Positions 14,540 to 23,700 of a stretch of 32,805 bases of DNA are shown here, piece by piece. A model generated the notes under the pieces. The model was not told the DNA's origin. It worked only from the letters and a program-made list of their open reading frames with translations, and did not search any database. This stretch comes from Planctomycetia bacterium (GTDB lineage Bacteria > Planctomycetota > Planctomycetia > Gemmatales > Gemmataceae). Position numbers and translations under genes: made by a program. The DNA lies in contig SYLG01000119.1 in assembly GCA_005808665.1 (NCBI GenBank), positions 1-32,805 of the forward strand. Direction: 5' to 3'. How positions within the stretch are numbered: position 1 is the first letter of the stretch; each line of letters starts with the position of its first letter.

Positions 14540-15968
14540 TCCGAGACTTCTTTGGTTCGGAATCCCTCCCTTCGGCAGGTGGCTCCTTTTTTGCAGGCTT
14601 GGGGGGGACCGGCTTTACAACCGGCCTAACCACCATCGGGGGTTTGGGTGCCACCGGTGTTGCCTCAGGGACAACCGGCTTTGCCACCGGTTTCGGGGCC
14701 ACCGGTTTGGGAATAGGCGATACGGGTTTTGTCTCAGGTTTCACCAAAGGTGCCACCGGTTTGGTTTCCGGGCCCTTGGGTTTGTCCTGGGGGAAATTGG
14801 GACGCATTGGTTTATCAAGGATGATGGGAGTATTGGATGGTTTCAAGGGGGTTGGTTTTGGTCCCTCCGGTCTGGGGGGTGCCTTGTAAGTACTCACCAA
14901 ACTGGGAGGTTTTTGGGGCATTTGGGCCACCCATTTGTCTACTTTCCCCACAGCCACTGGGTTAATCACGGGTGCTCCCGGTTTGGGAGGGACCCGAACG
15001 ACCGGCGCCACAGCAACAAAAGTGGGAGCAATGACAGGTTTCCCTACCATCCGATCCCGGCCATATTGGCGAACCGATTGTGCCCAGGGGTCATGGCGCT
15101 CCATCCGGTAGTAGGCGAAAATGGGGTCAGGCCCATAGGAACGGCCGGATGAAATCCAGAATTGAAAGCCTTGATTCGCATAGGCTGGGCGGAAGTAGTC
15201 TCCATAAAAATAGTTCCCATAACCTGTCCGGACAAACAACCCTCCCGGAAGCTGGTTGCTTTGGATCACCCACCTGGGGCGATGACAAAACCCGGGGACC
15301 AAATAGGTTGGTCGGGAATAATACACTGTACCAAACAGAAAGCCACGATATTCCAAGGCGTAGTCCCAATACCCGGGAACGAGGACAAATCCCCTTGGTG
15401 TGCAGGTCCAGCAGGTGGGACTCCAAACCCAGCCGGGTCGATGCATCATCCAAAAACCGGGACGCCATCCATACCCACCTCCACGCCAAACCCAATACCC
15501 TTGGGACCAAATCATATTGGGTTGTGGGGCAGGGATAGAGGGACCAAATTCAGGGATCGGGGGTGGGGCCTCGTCGATCGGTTCCTCGGGTTCGACAGGT
15601 TCGACGGCCACCTGTTTCCAAAAGCCGGGATACCATTGCCATCCCTGGTTCCCCTTTTTGAAACTACCCGGGACCCAATCCATGCCCGGGGGAATCTGCC
15701 TCCAAAACCCGCTGACCCACACAAAATCGTTGCGCTCTTCATCCATTCTCCAATAGCCGCCAATCCAGCGGACATTTTCTCCCTCAGGTTTCTCATCAGG
15801 CGGGACTTCCCGGATGGCTTCGGGTGGTTTGTTGTCAAGAATTGGCCCCGGCGTAGGCCGAGCCAAAACGGGCTGGGCAAAGGCTTCGTGGATGGCTCCA
15901 CGCTCCAAAACTTCGCCTCCCTCTTGGGAAATTGCCATCCCGAACAAAAGTAGCACCGAATACAACAT
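14532..15968 (-). CDS. Secreted WXXGXW/YXWGXW-repeat protein with Pro-rich tail
   Basis: The start at 15968 follows a very strong AAAGGAGG and begins a signal peptide (MLYSVLLLFGMAISQ). The mature part has many Trp/Tyr/Gly-rich units: WIGGYWRMD, WVSGFWRQI, WVPGSFKKG, WYPGFWKQV, WSQGYWVWR, WRPGFWMM, WSPTCWTC, LVPGYWDY. These belong to the WXXGXW/YXWGXW repeat family common in planctomycetes and believed to be envelope or outer-surface proteins. From about residue 310 to the end (478) the protein is Pro/Lys/Val-rich low complexity with repeated 'KPVAPKP'. The frame is open further upstream but without a ribosome site. It heads the operon with nnrE and the peroxiredoxin. The function of the repeats is not known. 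Confidence 0.85.
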   Translation of the reverse strand: MLYSVLLLFGMAISQEGGEVLERGAIHEAFAQPVLARPTPGPILDNKPPEAIREVPPDEKPEGENVRWIGGYWRMDEERNDFVWVSGFWRQIPPGMDWVPGSFKKGNQGWQWYPGFWKQVAVEPVEPEEPIDEAPPPIPEFGPSIPAPQPNMIWSQGYWVWRGGGYGWRPGFWMMHRPGWVWSPTCWTCTPRGFVLVPGYWDYALEYRGFLFGTVYYSRPTYLVPGFCHRPRWVIQSNQLPGGLFVRTGYGNYFYGDYFRPAYANQGFQFWISSGRSYGPDPIFAYYRMERHDPWAQSVRQYGRDRMVGKPVIAPTFVAVAPVVRVPPKPGAPVINPVAVGKVDKWVAQMPQKPPSLVSTYKAPPRPEGPKPTPLKPSNTPIILDKPMRPNFPQDKPKGPETKPVAPLVKPETKPVSPIPKPVAPKPVAKPVVPEATPVAPKPPMVVRPVVKPVPPKPAKKEPPAEGRDSEPKKSRNG

Positions 15969-16278
15969 GGCAAGGCCTCCTTTCAAACTGCTTTCAGTAT
16001 ATCCCCGATAGGTTCCCTCAAGGGGGGAATTGTTTGGAAAAAAGTGGGTTGGCCAGGAAAGCAGGGATGGCCAATTGCAATGGGTATTTCCTTTACCTTT
16101 GGAGGCCGGAACTCTTGGGAAAGGCCCGGACACTTTGGAAAAAGCGATTTGGGGACCCATTTTTGCAGCTGGAAAAAGGGAAAACGAGGGAATCTGCGGT
16201 GGTTTTCCTTGATTCCATACCCATTTTCCTTGATTTGGACGCCTATTTACCGTTTTTTCACCAAAAATTCTTTTCACC

Positions 16279-16307
16279 TTAACGAACGATGAGTTTTGTG
16301 TTAGAAT
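16279..16307 (+). promoter_or_regulatory. Candidate sigma70-type promoter for the DUF1559 gene
   Basis: TTAACG (-35) and TAGAAT (-10) are separated by 17 bp, and TG precedes the -10 with one base between, giving an extended -10. The predicted leader before the GTG start is about 60 nt and contains a short ACCCC/GGGGT hairpin. Confidence 0.5.
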
Positions 16308-16373
16308 GAAGGGCGTGCCTCTCTAGTTTTTTCGTAATACCACCCCTTTACCGGGGTTTTCAGGAGGTGTTTC

Positions 16374-17417
16374 GTGTTCAATAATCGCAATCGCAAGGGG
16401 TTTACCCTTATCGAACTTTTGGTGGTCATTGCCATCATCGCTGTCCTTATCGGTTTGTTGCTTCCCGCCGTTCAAAAGGTTCGTGAAGCGGCCAACAGGA
16501 TGACCTGTTCCAACAATCTCAAACAACTCGGCTTGGCCGCCCACAACTACGAAAGTAGCACGGGTTTCCTTCCCCCAGGTCAATTGGGCGCCTCCCCTGC
16601 CTTGGGATCGACCGGGTTTTTTGATGCCCAACATTTTGGGCTGATTGTTTTCCTTCTTCCCTACATCGAAGAAGAAAACCTTTACAAGGGCCTTTCCCTT
16701 CCCAAGGGTGTGGATGTCCGTGGTGCAGGGTGGTGGACCGTCAACCCGGACTGGTCGCTTGCCTACACCAAGATCAAAAAATTGATTTGCCCCACCGATG
16801 AAGTCACCCAAGCTTCCCAGACCGTAAACGGTCCCTCTTTGGGTGCCATGCCCGACCCCATGGTTCCTGGCACCAATGCCGTTACCTTGGGTTATTTCGG
16901 AGCCCGCCCCGACCTTGACCTTGGCAAAACCAGTTATGTTGGGGTTGCGGGAGCCTTGGGCGACAAAGTACATACCGCTTCCCCTTCTGATGGACCCGGG
17001 GTAAGCCTGCAAAAGTATGTTGGTATTTACACCAACCGCTCCAAAAACAAGACCTCCACCATCGTGGATGGGTCCTCCAACACCATGGCTTTTGGTGAAC
17101 TGTTGGGTGGAACGGCCGTTTTGGGAAACCAAAGGGAATTCATGCCCACCTGGATTGGGGTTGGTTCCTTGGGTACCAAATTCGGGTTGGCCCCGAACGG
17201 TGGTGCGGGTGCAAAAAATGGGGGTTGGAACTATTTCTCCAGTCGCCATACCGGCTTGGTCCAATTTGGCTTTGGCGATGGATCGGTTCGGACCCTTCGT
17301 CAGGGTAACTCGGGCGTGCGAAATCCTACCACTGCCGGAAGCGATTGGTTTGTCCTTCAGGCCATGTCTGGTATGATGGACGGAGATGCCTATCCTTCAG
17401 GCACTTTGGGCAACTAG
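16374..17417 (+). CDS. DUF1559 prepilin-like protein (type II secretion-like, H-X9-DG)
   Basis: The N-terminus RKGFTLIELLVVIAIIAVLI is a classic prepilin cleavage/methylation motif (cleavage after the Gly before FTLIE). It is followed by 'LLLPAVQKVREAANRMTCSNNLKQLGLAAHNYES', the DUF1559 signature. Near the end the H-X9-DG motif reads RHTGLVQFGFGDGSV. Such proteins occur in dozens of copies in planctomycete genomes and are assumed to be pseudopilin-like exported proteins; the precise role is unknown. The start is a GTG with AGGAGG 6 nt upstream, a strong site. At 347 residues the length is normal. A small lipoprotein gene follows 40 nt downstream, a frequent arrangement. Confidence 0.93.
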   Translation: MFNNRNRKGFTLIELLVVIAIIAVLIGLLLPAVQKVREAANRMTCSNNLKQLGLAAHNYESSTGFLPPGQLGASPALGSTGFFDAQHFGLIVFLLPYIEEENLYKGLSLPKGVDVRGAGWWTVNPDWSLAYTKIKKLICPTDEVTQASQTVNGPSLGAMPDPMVPGTNAVTLGYFGARPDLDLGKTSYVGVAGALGDKVHTASPSDGPGVSLQKYVGIYTNRSKNKTSTIVDGSSNTMAFGELLGGTAVLGNQREFMPTWIGVGSLGTKFGLAPNGGAGAKNGGWNYFSSRHTGLVQFGFGDGSVRTLRQGNSGVRNPTTAGSDWFVLQAMSGMMDGDAYPSGTLGN

Positions 17418-17457
17418 GCATTTTTGGGTGATTGGATCCGAAAAAGGAGTAGTTTCA

Positions 17458-17628
17458 ATGGTTTTGATTCGTCGAATTGCTTTCTTGGGTGTGCTTTGTG
17501 CAATGGGTTGTGGTGGAGACACCAAGTCCAAACCCGTCACCGACCTGAAGAAACCCCTTCCCCCCGCACCCATGGGTGCCGGATCCGGGAAAACGGCTGG
17601 AAGCTCTCCCTCTGCCGTGGAAAAATAG
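17458..17628 (+). CDS. Small lipoprotein (56 aa)
   Basis: The ATG at 17458 is preceded by AAAAAGGAG at good spacing. The protein has a basic start (MVLIRR), a hydrophobic core and the lipobox AMGC, so Cys19 would be the lipidated residue. The mature ~38 residues are Lys/Pro/Gly/Ser-rich and unstructured (GGDTKSKPV...PSAVEK). It is probably co-transcribed with the DUF1559 gene and ends before a strong terminator. Tiny lipoproteins beside DUF1559 genes are common in planctomycetes; no function is established. Confidence 0.8.
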   Translation: MVLIRRIAFLGVLCAMGCGGDTKSKPVTDLKKPLPPAPMGAGSGKTAGSSPSAVEK

Positions 17629-17649
17629 GTTTCAATGGAAACCGAACAC

Positions 17650-17687
17650 AAAAAGGAGATCCCGGCGTTCGTCGGGATCTCCTTTTT
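17650..17687. terminator. Strong bidirectional rho-independent terminator
   Basis: A perfect 15-bp stem (AAAAAGGAGATCCCG / CGGGATCTCCTTTTT) with an 8-nt loop has A-runs and T-runs at its base on both strands. It lies between the lipoprotein gene and the convergent ispD, and can serve both. Confidence 0.95.
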
Positions 17688-17720
17688 CGTTTTCCTAAAC
17701 CCATTTCCTCGGGAAAGCCC

Positions 17721-18464
17721 TTACCATTGCCCTTCCTCATCCGCAAAGGGATGGTATTGTTTTTTCACTTTTTCGCCGAGTTTTGCCCCCAGGATAGCGG
17801 TGGCAATGATCATGTCCTCTTTGGTGGTAATCTTGAGGTTGGTTGGCGATCCCTCCACCATTACGACCGGATAGCCTGCGGCTTCCAATAGTTGGGAATC
17901 ATCGGTGATTGCCCCGGTCAGTTTGACCCGATTGGCGTAGGCATTCATCATCCAATCCCGCCTTGCCACCTGAGGGGTTTGCGCCTGCCAAAGGCCCCGG
18001 CGGGGAACCGTTTCACTTACTTTGCTATCCGGGTCCAACCTTTTGAGGGTATCCTGAACCGGAACCCCCAATAGGGCCGCCCCACATTTTTCAGCAGTGG
18101 CAAAGACCCGGTCGATGTCGCCCGATTTGACACAAGGCCTGACCGCATCATGGACCGCCACGAAAGCGACATCATCGTCCACAAGCTTCAACGCATTGGC
18201 AACCGACTCGAATCGTTCCGAACCGCCATCCACCAGTTTTATCCCTAAAAACGAGAGGTTGGCTTGGTGGCGATCTTCCACCATTTCCCGATCCTCGGGG
18301 GAAATCACCAGAAACACCTGGGAGACATCCTCCCTGTTGGCAAAACGCTCGGCGGTTCGCTGCCAAACCGGCCTCCCATCGAGGGCAATAAATGGTTTTT
18401 TTACCCCTTGGCCAAACCGGCTCGATTGACCTGCGGCAGGAAGAATGACGGCAAACTTGGACAT
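17721..18464 (-). CDS. ispD: 2-C-methyl-D-erythritol 4-phosphate cytidylyltransferase
   Basis: IspD transfers CMP from CTP to methylerythritol phosphate in the non-mevalonate isoprenoid pathway, in the cytoplasm. Key motifs are visible: the nucleotide loop LPAAGQSSRFG followed by KKPF near residue 22, 'VAVHDAVRPCV' (substrate-binding, about 104-112), VPVQDTLKR, RGLWQAQTPQ and TDDS near 190. The length (247) is slightly over the usual 230. The next pathway enzyme, IspF, is neither fused nor adjacent. The gene stands alone between the bidirectional terminator and a gene-poor stretch. Its start is the ATG before SKFAVILPAAG. Confidence 0.94.
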   Translation of the reverse strand: MSKFAVILPAAGQSSRFGQGVKKPFIALDGRPVWQRTAERFANREDVSQVFLVISPEDREMVEDRHQANLSFLGIKLVDGGSERFESVANALKLVDDDVAFVAVHDAVRPCVKSGDIDRVFATAEKCGAALLGVPVQDTLKRLDPDSKVSETVPRRGLWQAQTPQVARRDWMMNAYANRVKLTGAITDDSQLLEAAGYPVVMVEGSPTNLKITTKEDMIIATAILGAKLGEKVKKQYHPFADEEGQW

Positions 18465-19107
18465 GGTTTTTGACCTCTAACATCCATTGGTTTTATCTTA
18501 ATGAATTGAGCCTGATTGAGGTTTTTCTGGACCGGGCCTCCGACATTGCCCTCCAGCATGATAACTGCCTGATTGGTTTGTTTTTTGCTTATTTCTGGAA
18601 CTGATTTCCTTTTTGGGACCTGAATCGACCCGTTACCCGGCCAGATGGTAAGCTAAGAACCCATGCCCTCGCCTGGTGCGCCAAGGGCGGCTTGGAATAG
18701 TCCCTCAGAAAGTGTGGCAAGTCCAAAAAATGATGGGCCGTTTCAGCCAGTCGTTTCAACATTTGAAATGTTAATAAGCAAAGCAGGGGAGCGGGTGGAT
18801 TTGGGTGGATAGATTCCTAGCCCTGACCCTTCAACGGAACATAGGTGCCACAATTTACATGTGCATTGGAGACTATGGCTTCTCTCACTTGTCCAATTGG
18901 GAAAATCAGCAAGATTTTTTCGCATTGTGTTTCCAATACGAGTTTGACAGTGGGTATCGTTTGACCTCCCCTAATTTGTTAGCGAAAAGGGATGAATTTC
19001 TGTGAAGTTCCGGTAATTTCTGGCAGAAATGAAAAGTCCCGCATGGATGTTCCAAAAATGCGATTTGAAAGTGATTTTACCTGGGGGGGAGTGTGGAAAA
19101 AGGAAAC
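18465..19107. other. Intergenic, ~640 bp, no supportable gene
   Basis: Short open frames on both strands (for example 18805-19005 plus) have neither ribosome sites nor family resemblance. No tRNA or strong hairpin was recognised. The ispD promoter should lie near its left end. Confidence 0.5.
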
Positions 19108-19956
19108 CTAATCGTTAATGATTTCACTTCCCCATGGAGTCACAAGGGCCCAGAAAGAGCCGGGAGTCATGTTCGGACCAAGAACCCGAACAGAACCATC
19201 CATCATGCCTACCTTTAATCCGGTACTTTGCAGAGCCTGAAGTTTTTTGCCATCACTGCTGATTTGGGTGGCATTGATCTGGAAGGGTTGGCCCCTATCA
19301 TCAAACGCTTTGGTACCGGGGATTTCTGTTCCCCAATCTTCCCAACCTGGGTCGGCAAAACTGCCACTCCTTAGGGTTGGCAAGGGAGGTTTCAAATGGT
19401 CAGGAACAAAAATTGTGTTGATTCCACGCTCATTACTCCGATCATTGGTCAGGCAAAAATGCTCTGCAAATCCAATGGTTTGACTGGTTCCATCCGGAAA
19501 GCTATCGGGAATTTTGGCGCGGTTGGAAAAGGCCTGGGCTGAATAGGAAAAGGAGACCTTCCCGTGAAGCGTCCCAATCAATTCAAATGGCCTTTTTAAA
19601 CTCAAATCATTGTTGGATAGGAACGCTGGTACAAGGTCCCACTTAACCGCGAAATTCTCAACCTTGAAATAGGGATGTGTTCCGGAAGACAGATAAGGCA
19701 ACAGGGCATAATGCGGATTATCCTTTTCATCTCCCTGAAAGGTAACTCCATTCGCTGCTGCAATCTTTCCATTACGCTGGGTGGCGTATTGCAGGGTTGC
19801 AAGCATGATCTGTTTCAATTTGTTTTTGTCCTCCAGTCCGCTTGTCACGAAACGAATTTTTTGAATCGCCCCCATCAATAGGCCAAGCAAAACCCCAACA
19901 ATTGCGATTATGATGAGTACCTCAATGAGAGTAAAACCGTTCCTGAGAGCTTTCAT
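19108..19956 (-). CDS. Divergent DUF1559/pseudopilin-like protein
   Basis: The N-terminus KALRNGFTLIEVLIIIAIVG is a prepilin cleavage/methylation motif, followed by the long hydrophobic helix. The order of features then follows DUF1559: KNKLKQIMLATLQYA corresponds to the usual 'NNLKQLGLA.HNY', 'DGTSQTIGFAEHF' to the 'DGTSNTIAFGE' block, and 'GLKVGMMDGSVRVLG' to the H-X9-DG end. The His of that last motif and the Cys of the first are missing, so it is a diverged member. It lies 28 nt after a small exported-protein gene that carries a stop codon, and probably shares its transcript. Only a weak GGGT precedes the start. Confidence 0.85.
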   Translation of the reverse strand: MKALRNGFTLIEVLIIIAIVGVLLGLLMGAIQKIRFVTSGLEDKNKLKQIMLATLQYATQRNGKIAAANGVTFQGDEKDNPHYALLPYLSSGTHPYFKVENFAVKWDLVPAFLSNNDLSLKRPFELIGTLHGKVSFSYSAQAFSNRAKIPDSFPDGTSQTIGFAEHFCLTNDRSNERGINTIFVPDHLKPPLPTLRSGSFADPGWEDWGTEIPGTKAFDDRGQPFQINATQISSDGKKLQALQSTGLKVGMMDGSVRVLGPNMTPGSFWALVTPWGSEIIND

Positions 19957-19984
19957 GGCATACCCTTATCCAAAACAAATCGGT

Positions 19985-20389
19985 TTAAGGCAAGGTTTTG
20001 TAAGCACGATCGGCAAAAGTCAACATAAACGGTTGATTCAATGTATGCAAGGTATACAATTCCGCATTGACAACGACTGTGGGCAGGTTGGCCGGTTTCT
20101 GAAAACTTGGAAATGCCCTATTGTAATACCCTTGGGCACCAAAAGATACCGTTGCCAAACCGGAAGGTAATACAGGATCCTTTACAAAATTCCCATTGAT
20201 TCCGAAATTGCCATTTGAAATGCGAACCTCCTTTGCGAAAGGGGGGATGGGTATGTGAAAGGTGCCTTGGGGCTGCACCTAAATGTAAGGCATTCCAATA
20301 AACAGAGTTGAATTATTGGAAATGGTTCCATTGGGCGCTTGACCTGTCACAAAGCTTGCAATGAAAAGAGCTGCAACTGTTGAACACAT
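19985..20389 (-). pseudogene. Small exported protein interrupted by an in-frame TAG
   Basis: From an ATG at 20389, with AAGGAA upstream, the frame reads a signal peptide (MCSTVAALFIASFVTGQA) and ~18 more residues to GMPYI. It then meets TAG at 20279-20281 and continues in the same frame, directly with GTG CAG, for 97 more codons to a TAA. The part after the stop has no separate ribosome site and reads as the natural continuation of an exported protein (FGINGNF, LATVSFGAQGYYNRAF, LPTVVVNAELYTLHTL). The simplest reading is one 134-residue protein with a CAG-to-TAG change. I do not recognise the family. It is likely co-transcribed with the pseudopilin-like gene. Confidence 0.6.
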
Positions 20390-20731
20390 AGGTCGGTTTC
20401 CTTAAAAAGATAGTACCGTCGGTTAAAACACTCCTGTTTAAATATCCCATAACACTGGCTCTATTGTGGAGCGCAACTTTTATGAAATCAATGTCCCTAA
20501 TCAAAAAAAATAATGAAAAAAGGATGAGAATGCTCTGATCCTATTGTACCTTAACTCCCCCCTAAGGGTCGGAATTGGGATTGATTTGGGTCGAGGTTCG
20601 GATTGGCAGGCCTTGATTCCCCAAGTGGGGATCGGCGTAGGCATCGGCAGAAAAGAGTGGTATAATTCCTTCACAAAGATATCTTTGCCTGCCTCAGATC
20701 CAAACGACCCAATGTTCGGGTGATTTCCTTC
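20390..20731. other. Divergent intergenic region
   Basis: This region separates the minus-strand exported-protein gene from the plus-strand DUF1549 gene. Apart from the promoter at 20638-20666 and a small palindrome AAAGATATCTTT just after it, I see nothing firm. Confidence 0.5.
20638..20666 (+). promoter_or_regulatory. Candidate sigma70-type promoter for the DUF1549/DUF1501 operon
   Basis: A perfect TATAAT (-10) lies 17 bp after TAGGCA, a weak -35. The predicted leader is about 60 nt. Confidence 0.5.
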
Positions 20732-23700
20732 ATGATGCATCGCCACAATCTCCTGGCTACCCTCTGTCTCCTTGGAATCAGTCCCTGGGTTGTTGCCGAT
20801 GATTTTTTTAACAGCAAAATCGAACCCCTTTTGAAATCCCGCTGCTTTGAATGCCATTCGCACGGGAAAAAGATCAAAGGCGGCTTGGCCCTTGATTCCC
20901 AATCGGGGTGGGTCAAGGGAGGAGAAAGCGGTCCTGCCCTGATACCCAACAAGCCCCAATCGAGCCTCCTGATCAAGGCCATTAGCCACGCGGATAATGA
21001 CCTGAAAATGCCCCCCGGGAAAATGCTTTCCCCCGCGGAAATTGGCCTGTTGACGGAATGGGTCCAAAAGGGGGCCCCCGATCCCAGGCTGCCGATTACC
21101 AAACCAATGGGAGCCGACCTGGTTTCAAAAGAAGCATGGAAGGTTGAGTTCAGGAAACGGCTGGATTGGTGGAGCCTGTTACCCATGGGCCGTGATGGCC
21201 CCCCTGTCGTCAGGGAGGGACCTTGGTCCAAAGAGCCCATCGACCGGTTTATTTTGAGTGCCTTGGAAAAGGCCGAACTTCAGCCCGCTCCGCCCGCTGA
21301 TCCGGAAGTAATGCTCAGGCGGCTAGCGTTTGTGTTAACCGGCCTTCCTCCCGCTCCCGAAACGATGATGGAATGGGCGGGAAAGGGAATGGCCTATGAA
21401 CAGTTGGTGGATCGCTATTTGGCAAGTCCGCATTTTGGAGAACGGTTTGCCCGCCATTGGATGGATGTCGTTCGATACACGGATACCTATGGCTACGAGT
21501 GGGATAATCCGGCAAAGGGATCCCATGAATACCGGGACTATCTGATCCGGGCGTTTAATGAGGATCTGGGGTACGATCAATTGGTCAGGGAGCAGATTGC
21601 TGGTGACCTTTTACCGAACCAAAGAATCCATCCCGTGGCACGGACCCATGAAAACCTCATTGGCCCGATGTTCTATCACCTGGGGGAACATCGCCATGGC
21701 AGCAGCATGGCGTTCAATGGCGTGCATCAGGAGATGGTGAACAACAAGATCGACGCCTTTTCCAAAGCGTTTTTAGCCACCACGGTGGCATGTGCCCGCT
21801 GTCATGATCACAAACTCGAGGCCGTTTCCCAACTCGATTATTATGCCCTGGCGGCGGTTTTCACGACCCCCCGCTGGACCTCAAGGGTCGTGGATGCCCC
21901 CGGTGTCCATGATCTTGCCATTGCCAAACTCAAGGAATTAAGGCAAGGCATTCGTGTTGAAATGGCAAAACTGTGGAAAGGGACCCCGATTTCCCCAAAG
22001 GGGTTGCAAACGGCCGCCGGGGATTTGGATAAAACCAAGGCGGTCATAGAGGATATTACCTATCCGATGATGCGCCTTTTCCCGAAGGATAAACCAAAGG
22101 GGCCAGACTCTGTTGCCTTGGCATGGACCCAAGCCAAGGCCGAGTGGCAGGCAACCCGGACTCAACGCCTCAAAACCAATGCCGCCTTCCAGAAGCTTTC
22201 CGATTTCAGGAAAGAGGGCTTGCCCAAGGGTTGGGTCATGGAAGGGGATGGCATGAAACATGGCCTGGTTGCCGAGGCAACCCCTTTGATTGCCTTGGAG
22301 GGACCCCAGGTTTTTTCACGCCTGTTAGCGGAAGGCTATCACACCCATGCCCTCTCTTCCAAGTTGCCCGGGGCGTTCCGGATGCCTCCCCAACACCTGG
22401 TTCCCGGGGATTTTACCAGTGTAAAAATGGCAGGGGGCCAGTTTGGTGGCTACATGGTTGTGGATGACCACGCTTTTCAGAATGAACCCCTTTCCTTCCT
22501 GAACCATCCGGATCCCCAATGGAAAACCATCGCCGATGCCAAGCGGATCAACGGCGTCCAACAGATTACGATGGAGGGAGCCACCTCTTCCCTTAATCCC
22601 AATTTTCCTCCGAGAACCGGGTTGGCCGGGGGGTTGGACAATGCCGACTTTGGCTATGACAAAAGGAGCTGGATCAGTCTTACTGGTATTGTGACCCATG
22701 GAACAGGTGGGGCCCCGGTTGATGAACTGGACGCATTTGCCCCGTTGTATGAGGGACAGGCACCAAAAACCCCTGAAGAGACCTGGCAACGGCTCAGCGA
22801 TTGGCTTGCCGGTTCGGTAACCCGGTGGGGTGAGGAGCGTACCAGGGCGGGCGATTTGGCCATGCTGGATTGGTTGCTTGCCAAAAAGTTGCTACCCAAC
22901 CAGGCCCTGGCGGGGTCCCCATTAGAGAAGCGCTTAAGTGAGTATCGACGCATTGAGGCGGCTATCCCCTTTCCCCGGACGGCCAACAGCATGGATGAAC
23001 GGGAAACGGCGAAAATGGGCTATCCGCTTAATGTTCGGGGAAATGTCGATGTATTGGGGGAGTTGGTAAAACCGGATTTTTTGAGCATGTTCGCTGGGAA
23101 AAACAGTGTCTCCATTAGCCAGGGTAGCGGTCGGTTGGAACTGGCCGAATCGCTTTTGGATCCCGAACATCCGCTTACCGCACGGGTTTATGTGAATCGT
23201 GTTTGGCAGTGGCTTTTTGGGGCGGGGCTGGTGGCGACACCGGATGATTTTGGCCGCCTGGGGGGAAAGCCTTCCCATCCTCTTCTGCTTGATTATTTGG
23301 CAAGGGATTTTATCCGGGAGGGGTGGTCGACCAAAAAACTGGTGCGCAAAATCCTCCTGAGTCAGGCCTTTCGCCAAGGCGGACTCGTAACCATGACGGG
23401 TCGGGACAGGGACCCGGACAATCGTCTTTTGCACCATTACCCCACCCGACGGCTTGAGGCAGAAGCCATTCGCGATACTTTGCTTTTCGTGGCGGGGAGA
23501 CTGGATGCCAAACTTTATGGCCGACCGATATTGCCTCCCCGATCGGTCGTGGATGGGGCCAAGCGGCTGTTCAACGGTCCGCTTGATGGGGAAGGGCGTC
23601 GGTCCATTTATCAACAAATGTCCATCATGGACCCGCCCAAATTCCTGGTTGGTTTCAATTTGCCCGATCTCAAATTGCCGACGGGCCGCCGTGATGTAAC

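Noticed and set aside
16323-17264. A 313-codon open frame antisense to the DUF1559 gene
   Set aside because: The plus strand has the prepilin motif, H-X9-DG and a strong ribosome site; the antisense reading is Gly-rich shadow.
18805-19005. A 66-codon plus-strand frame in the intergenic region
   Set aside because: No ribosome site, no motif and no conserved composition.
20313-20504. A 63-codon minus-strand frame overlapping the small exported-protein gene
   Set aside because: It overlaps the signal-peptide frame in another phase and has no ribosome site; the frame starting at 20389 explains the region better.
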